Origin: Pseudomonadota bacterium
GTDB taxonomy: Bacteria; Pseudomonadota; Alphaproteobacteria; Rhizobiales; Xanthobacteraceae
Assembly: GCA_023391175.1 (NCBI GenBank)
Contig: JAEWBL010000621.1
Coordinates: forward strand, 1-10,684
Length of the DNA stretch: 10,684 nucleotides
Direction of reading: 5' to 3'
Position numbers and translations under genes: made by a program. The notes under the pieces were generated by a model that was given only the letters and a program-made list of their open reading frames with translations, ran no database searches and had not been told where the DNA came from. This document shows positions 5,957-10,684 of this stretch, piece after piece. Each line of letters starts with the position of its first letter. Positions within the stretch are counted from its first letter, which is position 1.

Positions 5957-8900
5957 TCACCCCGGACGGGAAAAGGTCAGGATCTCCCGCTTGCCGGCGT
6001 GGTTGGCCGGGCCGACGATGCCCTCGTTCTCCATGCGCTCCATCAGGCTCGCGGCCTTGTTGTAGCCCACCTGCAAGCGGCGCTGGATGTAGGAGGTGGA
6101 GGCCTTGCGGTCGCGCATCACGATGGCTACCGCCTGCTCGTAGAGGTCGCCGCCGGCGTCGGCGATGCCGGATCGGTCAAACACCGCCTCGTCATCGTCC
6201 TCGGCCACGGCATCCTCGTCCAGCACCACCTCGTCGATATAGTCCGGTCCGCCCTGTGCCTTGAGGAAGGCGACGACCTTCTCCACCTCGCCGTCCGAGA
6301 CGAACGGGCCGTGGACGCGGCTGATGCGCCCGCCGCCCGCCATGAACAGCATGTCGCCCTGCCCCAGCAGCGTCTCCGCACCCATCTCGCCGAGAATGGT
6401 GCGGCTGTCGATCTTGCTGGTCACCTGGAAGGAGATGCGGGTGGGGAAATTGGCCTTGATGGTGCCGGTGATGACATCGACTGAGGGGCGTTGCGTCGCC
6501 ATCACCAGATGAATGCCGGCGGCCCGCGCCATCTGGGCGAGGCGCTGGATGGCGCCCTCGATCTCCTTGCCCGCCACCATCATCAGGTCGGCCATCTCAT
6601 CCACGATGACGACGATATAGGGCAGCGCGGTGAGGTCCATCTCCTGTTCCTCGAACAGGGCCTCCCCGGTCTCGCGATCGAACCCCACCTGAACGTTGCG
6701 GGTGATGATCTCGCCCTTCGCCGAAGCCTCGCGGACGCGGGCGTTGTACCCATCGATGTTGCGGACGGCGAGGCGGCTCATCTTGCGATAGCGCTCCTCC
6801 ATCTCCTTCACCGCCCATTTCAGCGCGATGATCGCCTTCTTGGGATCGGTGACGACGGGGGTGAGCAGGTGCGGGATGCCCTCGTAGACCGAGAGCTCCA
6901 GCATCTTGGGGTCGATCATGATGAGCCGGCAGGCCTCCGGCGTGTGCCGGTAGAGCAGGCTGAGGATCATGGTGTTGATGGCCACCGACTTGCCCGATCC
7001 GGTAGTACCGGCGACGAGCAGATGCGGCATGCGCGCGAGGTCGGCGATCACCGGCACGCCGCCGATGGTCTTGCCCAGGCACAGGCCGAGCTTGGGGTGA
7101 GCCTCGGCGAATTCGTGACTCGCCAGAAGCTCGCGCAGCCACACGGTCTCGCGCCGCCGGTTGGGCAGCTCGATGCCGATGACGTTTCGCCCCTCCACCA
7201 CCGCGACGCGGGCGGACACCGCGCTCATGGAGCGGGCGATGTCCGGCGACAGGCCGATGACGCGGGAAGACTTCACCCCCGGTGCCGGCTCGAACTCGTA
7301 AAGCGTGACGACGGGGCCGGGATTGGCGTCGATCACCTCGCCGCGCACGCCGAAGTCGCGCAGCACCTGCTGAAGCATCGTGGAGGACTGGTCGAGGAAT
7401 TCCTCGGAGAGCTCATAGTCCGGCTCCACCACCGGCGGCTCGCGCAGGAGATCGAGGGGCGGGAGGAAATAGGGTCCTTCCGTGACCTCAGCAGCTGCGT
7501 GCGCGGGCTCGGGCGAGAGGGTAACAACAGTTTCCACAGGAACGGCGGCGACGGCATCCACCACAGGCGCTGCTGCCGAGGCCGCAGGAGCGGACATGAC
7601 CGCCGAATGGAGAGCGCCGAAGAACTGGGCGCTGATGCTCTGCTGGTAGGGTCGCCAGGACGCGAACGCTTCGCCCGACAGGATCGACCCGGCTGCGAGG
7701 GGCAGTGGGGCGTCCTCGGCTTCGGCCTCGTCTTGATCGTCGTCTTCAAGCACGGCAGCGTCTTCCGAATCGTCCTGGTCGCGTTCGGCGGCCTCCTCGT
7801 CTTCCTCGTCCGTCAGGTCCGCGTCCTCGAAGGCATCGTCTTCGAATTCGTCGTCATCGAGTTCATCGTCCTCCAGCTCGGAGGAAAGCGCCGCGTCGTC
7901 CTCGTCCAGTTCGTCGTCATCCTCGGAAAGGTCGATCTCTTCGGAGTCGTCTGTGTCGCCCTCCAGTTCGGCGACCTCATCGTCCTCGGAGTCTTCCTCC
8001 TCGAACGCGTCGTCCTCGGGTTCAGCGTCCTCGAGTTCAGCGTCCTTGGAGGCTTCAGGCTCGGAAACCTCGTTCTCGTCAGCGTCGATCTCGTCTTCGT
8101 CTAACTCTGCAATCTCCTCGGCGTCGGACAGCGCCTCCAGCACCGCGGCCTCGCTCTCCACCAAGCCGTCCTTCACATCGGCCGGCTCCGCAGGCACCGG
8201 ATCGACGTCCTGCTCTCCGGCCGGAGCGGGCGGGGTGGCGGCGCGGCCGATGACGACGAGGCGCAGCAGGCTCCACAGGTGATCGGGGACGTCCGCCGTA
8301 TCGACCTCCGAAGCCGCCTCAGCCACGGCCTGCGGCGCGATGCCGGGCTCAAGGAGCGCAAGCTCCGACGCTTCGGCCGGGATCTCCTCGCCGGGGGCAG
8401 CCTCTATAAGCGCGGCATCGGAAGCCGAGGGCGCGCAGACAGCCATGGCGGCCTCTTCCTCAACGGGAGGCAGGGCGGCCTGGGCCGCCGTCACCTCTTC
8501 CGGCACCGCGGCGGGCGCGGCGAAGGCGGTCTCCGTCGGGATATCCGCAAGCTTGGCGACAGGCTGCTGCGCCACCGGCTGGACCGCATCGTCCGCCGGC
8601 TCGAACAGGAAGTGCCAGCCGCGGCTCGACCCCTGGGTCGTGACCGGGGTGGGCACCTGCGGCAGGACTGGCGGCAGCGAGGGCGCGCCCGGCTCGCGGG
8701 GGCGCAGCAGATGGTCCGGAGTGCGGGTGAAGCGAGTGTTGGCGTCGAGGGTGAACGGCCGCAGCCAGCTCGGGACCAGTTCAAGGTCGATCCAGCTGTG
8801 GGCGGTTTCAGCCGCCTCGAAGGCGCCCTCGTGGATGGCTGGATCGTATTCCGGAATCCGCTCGTAGAACGAGGGCAAACCACGTTCGGCAGCAGAATCG

Positions 8901-8980
8901 GCCGGCGGTGGATCGAACAAGTCGTCCGGAGCGTAGGAAGGATACGCAAAAGGTCTCGGAGGACGGTTGAAGGAAGACAT
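5957..8980 (-). CDS. ftsK: FtsK/SpoIIIE-type DNA translocase without membrane domain (1007 aa)
   Basis: A hexameric, ATP-driven double-stranded DNA pump; the family moves chromosome ends during segregation and activates dimer resolution at the division septum. The C-terminal half is a complete motor: alpha domain at about residues 505-620, RecA-like domain with Walker A GTTGSGKS (658-665), Walker B VIVDEMAD (791-798) and the [20 protein letters not shown] segment (817-836), then a linker and a gamma winged-helix (about 944-1007, containing [23 protein letters not shown]), which in relatives reads oriented DNA motifs. The N-terminal 500 residues are unusual: no transmembrane span is visible, where classical FtsK has about four, and residues 281-420 contain 82 Asp/Glu out of 140 with only two basic residues. 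The start at 8980 ([11 protein letters not shown]) is inferred; the frame continues to 9109, but that extension is Cys/Arg-rich and unconvincing. No strong ribosome site is seen. It is divergent from imuA. Confidence 0.93.
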   Translation of the reverse strand: MSSFNRPPRPFAYPSYAPDDLFDPPPADSAAERGLPSFYERIPEYDPAIHEGAFEAAETAHSWIDLELVPSWLRPFTLDANTRFTRTPDHLLRPREPGAPSLPPVLPQVPTPVTTQGSSRGWHFLFEPADDAVQPVAQQPVAKLADIPTETAFAAPAAVPEEVTAAQAALPPVEEEAAMAVCAPSASDAALIEAAPGEEIPAEASELALLEPGIAPQAVAEAASEVDTADVPDHLWSLLRLVVIGRAATPPAPAGEQDVDPVPAEPADVKDGLVESEAAVLEALSDAEEIAELDEDEIDADENEVSEPEASKDAELEDAEPEDDAFEEEDSEDDEVAELEGDTDDSEEIDLSEDDDELDEDDAALSSELEDDELDDDEFEDDAFEDADLTDEEDEEAAERDQDDSEDAAVLEDDDQDEAEAEDAPLPLAAGSILSGEAFASWRPYQQSISAQFFGALHSAVMSAPAASAAAPVVDAVAAVPVETVVTLSPEPAHAAAEVTEGPYFLPPLDLLREPPVVEPDYELSEEFLDQSSTMLQQVLRDFGVRGEVIDANPGPVVTLYEFEPAPGVKSSRVIGLSPDIARSMSAVSARVAVVEGRNVIGIELPNRRRETVWLRELLASHEFAEAHPKLGLCLGKTIGGVPVIADLARMPHLLVAGTTGSGKSVAINTMILSLLYRHTPEACRLIMIDPKMLELSVYEGIPHLLTPVVTDPKKAIIALKWAVKEMEERYRKMSRLAVRNIDGYNARVREASAKGEIITRNVQVGFDRETGEALFEEQEMDLTALPYIVVIVDEMADLMMVAGKEIEGAIQRLAQMARAAGIHLVMATQRPSVDVITGTIKANFPTRISFQVTSKIDSRTILGEMGAETLLGQGDMLFMAGGGRISRVHGPFVSDGEVEKVVAFLKAQGGPDYIDEVVLDEDAVAEDDDEAVFDRSGIADAGGDLYEQAVAIVMRDRKASTSYIQRRLQVGYNKAASLMERMENEGIVGPANHAGKREILTFSRPG

Positions 8981-9175
8981 GGGAATCCGAAATCCGCAGC
9001 ACCGGCGCCGTTTCGAGAACACTAGGGCGGGGGCGTTAAGGGGAGGTTTGCACCTTGCAACGACGGTTCCTGAATACCTTACCTGTGAATCATGGGGACA
9101 AGCCCGCACCGCCCCACCCGTCTGCGGCGGACCCGTTCCAGCCCCCGCAATCCCTGCTGCCGGACCTCCGTACGG

Positions 9176-9215
9176 TTGACATTCCGCCCTGCCGGAGTCC
9201 TTTTAAAAGAGAACA
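9176..9215 (+). promoter_or_regulatory. Predicted imuA promoter
   Basis: TTGACA at 9176-9181 is a perfect -35 hexamer. An A/T-rich block (CCTTTTAAAAG, 9199-9209) lies 17-20 bp further on and could serve as a poor -10, placing the transcript start at roughly 9212-9220, inside the LexA box. Alphaproteobacterial sigma-70 promoters often keep TTGAC but a loose -10. The leader before the imuA ATG would be short, about 20-28 nt. Confidence 0.5.
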
Positions 9216-9225
9216 AAATAGGAAC
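9211..9225. promoter_or_regulatory. LexA (SOS) operator GAAC-N7-GAAC
   Basis: GAAC (9211-9214), seven bases AAAATAG, then GAAC (9222-9225) exactly matches the direct-repeat LexA box of alphaproteobacteria (family knowledge). It lies 14 bp before the imuA ATG and overlaps the predicted transcript start, so bound LexA would block initiation and DNA damage would induce the cassette. It is about 230 bp from the divergent ftsK start, so control of ftsK is less likely but not excluded. Confidence 0.88.
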
Positions 9226-9239
9226 ATTTGGCTCCGTCC

Positions 9240-10073
9240 ATGCCCTCGTTTCCCCACCCGCAGCAGGCCCGGCGCGAGGATCTGACAGCCCTGCGCCGCC
9301 GCATCGTCGAGATGGAACGGCTGTCCGCCTCGCCGGACGGTCCCGCCCGGCCGCGCCTATCCCTCGGGGCGCCGTTGGACGAGGTGCTGGGGGGCGGCCT
9401 CGCCCGCGATGCGCTGCACGAGGCGTTCCCGGCGGAAAAGGGGAATGCCGCCGCCGTGTTCGGGTTCGCCCTCGCCCTCGCGGCCGGCACCCGCAAGCCG
9501 GTGCTGTGGGTGCGGCAGGACATGGCGGCGTTGGAGGGGGGTGACATCTACGGTCCAGGCTGCGCCGCCTTCGGGCTCGATCCGTGCCGCCTGATCTTGG
9601 TGGCCACCGCGGATGCTGCCAACACGCTGGGCGCCGCAGAGGAAGCCCTTGGCCATGGCGCCCTCGGGTTGGTGGTGGCCGAGCCCTGGGGATCCCCGCA
9701 GCTCATCGACCTCACCGCCACCCGCCGCCTCGCCCTGCGCAGCGAGCGCTCCGGCGTGCCTGCCCTCCTGCTGCGACCGGGAGCAGACCCCGGCCCCTCC
9801 GCCGCCGCCACCCGCTGGCGGGTCGCCGCAGCCCCCTCCCGGGTGGCGGGGGATGTTCCGACCTTCTGCCTCGGCCCGCCCGCCTTCGCGCTGGAAATCG
9901 AGCGCAACCGCCTCGGACCCACCGGCCGCTTCACCGTGGAATGGAATGCCCATGCCCGACGCTTCACCCCGGCGCCTCGCCGCGCTCTTCCTGCCGCGCC
10001 TGCCGACCGACCGGCTGCACCGCAGCCGGCGGGGGCCTCGCATGTGGTCTCCGGCTGGCGCCGCACCGGCTGA
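9240..10073 (+). CDS. imuA: ImuA, SOS mutagenesis accessory protein (277 aa)
   Basis: ImuA is a RecA-fold protein of the ImuA-ImuB-DnaE2 error-prone repair cassette; it is thought to help ImuB and DnaE2 act at damaged DNA. The N-terminus has the LTALRRRIVEMER helix (residues 15-27), followed by RLSLGAPLDEVLGGGLARDALHEAFP (39-64), typical of the family. In place of a Walker A, the sequence is AEKGNAAAVFGFALALA (65-81), with no G-K-S/T, so ATP binding is unlikely. VLWVRQDMAALEGGDIYGPGCAAFGLDP (88-115) and the C-terminal RFTVEWNAHARRF (230-242) are further family-like blocks. The tail after residue 242 is Pro/Ala/Arg-rich. ATG 9240 is chosen; a TTG at 9228 in the same frame would put the start almost on the LexA box. 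The last 122 nt overlap imuB in another frame. It has no good ribosome site and may be translated from a very short leader. Confidence 0.88.
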   Translation: MPSFPHPQQARREDLTALRRRIVEMERLSASPDGPARPRLSLGAPLDEVLGGGLARDALHEAFPAEKGNAAAVFGFALALAAGTRKPVLWVRQDMAALEGGDIYGPGCAAFGLDPCRLILVATADAANTLGAAEEALGHGALGLVVAEPWGSPQLIDLTATRRLALRSERSGVPALLLRPGADPGPSAAATRWRVAAAPSRVAGDVPTFCLGPPAFALEIERNRLGPTGRFTVEWNAHARRFTPAPRRALPAAPADRPAAPQPAGASHVVSGWRRTG

Positions 10074-10684
10074 GACGCCGCTGGTCACGGTGGAGGTGAA
10101 AGCCAATGCCCGCCGCCTCGCCGCGGTGGACGCGGCGGCGGCCCGCCTCGGTCTCCATCCCGGCCTCACCCTCGCCGACGCGCAGGCCCGCGTGCCGCAG
10201 ATCGAAGCGGTGGAGGCGGATGCCGCGGCCGATACGGCGTTGCTCGCCGCCATCGCCTCGTGGTGCGAGCGCTGGACGCCCTTCGTCGCCGTATCCGGGC
10301 CGGACGGCATCGTCCTCGACATCACCGGCTGCGCCCATCTGTTCGGCGGCGAAGCGGCCATGTTGTCCGCCATGACGGAACGGCTTGCCGCCACCGGACT
10401 TGCTGCATGCGGCGCAGTGGCCGGGACTGCGAGGGCCGCCTTCGCCCTCGCCCGCTGGCGGCCGGAGCAGGTGGTGCCGGCTGGCCGCGAGCGGGAAGCT
10501 GTCGCCCCTTTGCCGGTGGACGCCCTCGGCCTCGATGCGGAGACGGGGCGAAGCCTCGCCTATCTCGGGCTGGTGCGCATCGGCGACATCGCCGGCAAGC
10601 CCCGCGCGGCGCTCGCCGCCCGCTTCGGCAGCGTGCTGGTGGAACGCCTGGACGAGCTGTGCGGCGCGGCTTCCCCGCCCATCT
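9952..10684 (+). CDS. imuB: ImuB, catalytically dead Y-family polymerase homologue (5' part, runs off right edge)
   Basis: ImuB is a Y-family polymerase relative without polymerase activity that links ImuA, DnaE2 and the sliding clamp in SOS mutagenesis. The frame from ATG 9952 stays open to the window edge, giving 244 residues. The start LAALFLPRLPTDRLHR (9-24) is the ImuB version of the first palm strand, in which active polymerases carry the metal-binding Asp. DGIVLDITGCAHLFGGE (118-134) replaces the active S-x-D-E-x-x-x-D region. SLAYLGLVRIGDIAGKP (201-217) is the helix-hairpin-helix-like thumb seen in the family. Missing metal ligands fit a non-catalytic protein. Residues 25-45 (RSRRGPRMWSPAGAAPAETPL) are a Pro/Ala-rich insert. 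The first 122 nt overlap the imuA tail, implying translational coupling. The C-terminal clamp-binding motif and the expected dnaE2 gene lie outside the window. Confidence 0.9.
   Translation, partial: MPDASPRRLAALFLPRLPTDRLHRSRRGPRMWSPAGAAPAETPLVTVEVKANARRLAAVDAAAARLGLHPGLTLADAQARVPQIEAVEADAAADTALLAAIASWCERWTPFVAVSGPDGIVLDITGCAHLFGGEAAMLSAMTERLAATGLAACGAVAGTARAAFALARWRPEQVVPAGREREAVAPLPVDALGLDAETGRSLAYLGLVRIGDIAGKPRAALAARFGSVLVERLDELCGAASPPI

Noticed and set aside
6491..8104. A 537-codon plus-strand open frame opposite ftsK
   Set aside because: It lies wholly antisense to the well-supported motor and acidic linker. Its His/Arg-rich and then Val/Leu-rich composition is what the complement of GC-biased Asp/Glu codons produces. 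No family motif is visible.
9060..9115. Minus-strand TTGTCC followed by GGTATT as an ftsK promoter
   Set aside because: Spacing is acceptable but the -10 match is poor and nothing else supports it. The ftsK promoter remains unassigned within 8981-9239.
10106..10375. An 89-codon plus-strand open frame inside imuB
   Set aside because: It is out of frame with imuB, whose longer frame carries recognisable family motifs through the same stretch.

Overview
The window looks like chromosomal DNA of a high-GC alphaproteobacterium, most likely in the order Hyphomicrobiales (Xanthobacteraceae-like). This rests on very GC-biased third codon positions, an SOS box of the alphaproteobacterial form GAAC-N7-GAAC, an imuA-imuB mutagenesis cassette, and a palindromic intergenic repeat of a kind common in this class. 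The genus is not provable from the sequence. No rRNA, tRNA, CRISPR array, transposase or integrase was seen.

Layout from left to right: (1) 1-348, minus strand, the N-terminal part of an unrecognised exported protein that runs off the left edge. (2) 349-733, non-coding, with three copies of a REP/BIME-like palindrome, two of them forming a 34-bp inverted pair. (3) 734-1576, plus, an alpha/beta-hydrolase with an intact Ser-Asp-His triad. (4) 1577-1748, a leader with three copies of one motif that can form two mutually exclusive hairpins. (5) 1749-2333, plus, a secreted YkuD-type L,D-transpeptidase, ending at a strong bidirectional terminator shared with (6) 2409-2615, minus, a CspA-type cold-shock protein with a structured leader. 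(7) 2616-3155, non-coding. (8) 5818 down to 3156, minus, a three-gene ABC importer operon of the nitrate/sulfonate/taurine type, in the order ATPase, permease, binding protein. (9) 8980 down to 5957, minus, a 1007-residue FtsK/SpoIIIE-type DNA translocase with no N-terminal membrane domain and an extremely acidic linker. (10) 8981-9239, a divergent intergenic region with a TTGACA -35 element and a LexA box. (11) 9240-10073 imuA and 9952 to the right edge imuB, both plus. The two genes overlap by 122 nt in different frames.

The clearest functional unit is the SOS-controlled translesion-synthesis cassette at the right edge. ImuA and ImuB are non-catalytic partners of the error-prone polymerase DnaE2, whose gene would be expected just outside the window. 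The ABC operon is a second unit, with unknown substrate. The hydrolase, transpeptidase and cold-shock genes look like independent housekeeping or stress functions. I see no strong evidence for a wholly new multi-gene system. The most unusual items are the soluble acidic FtsK, the large imuA/imuB overlap, the switch-like leader of the transpeptidase gene, and the covarying inverted repeat pair.
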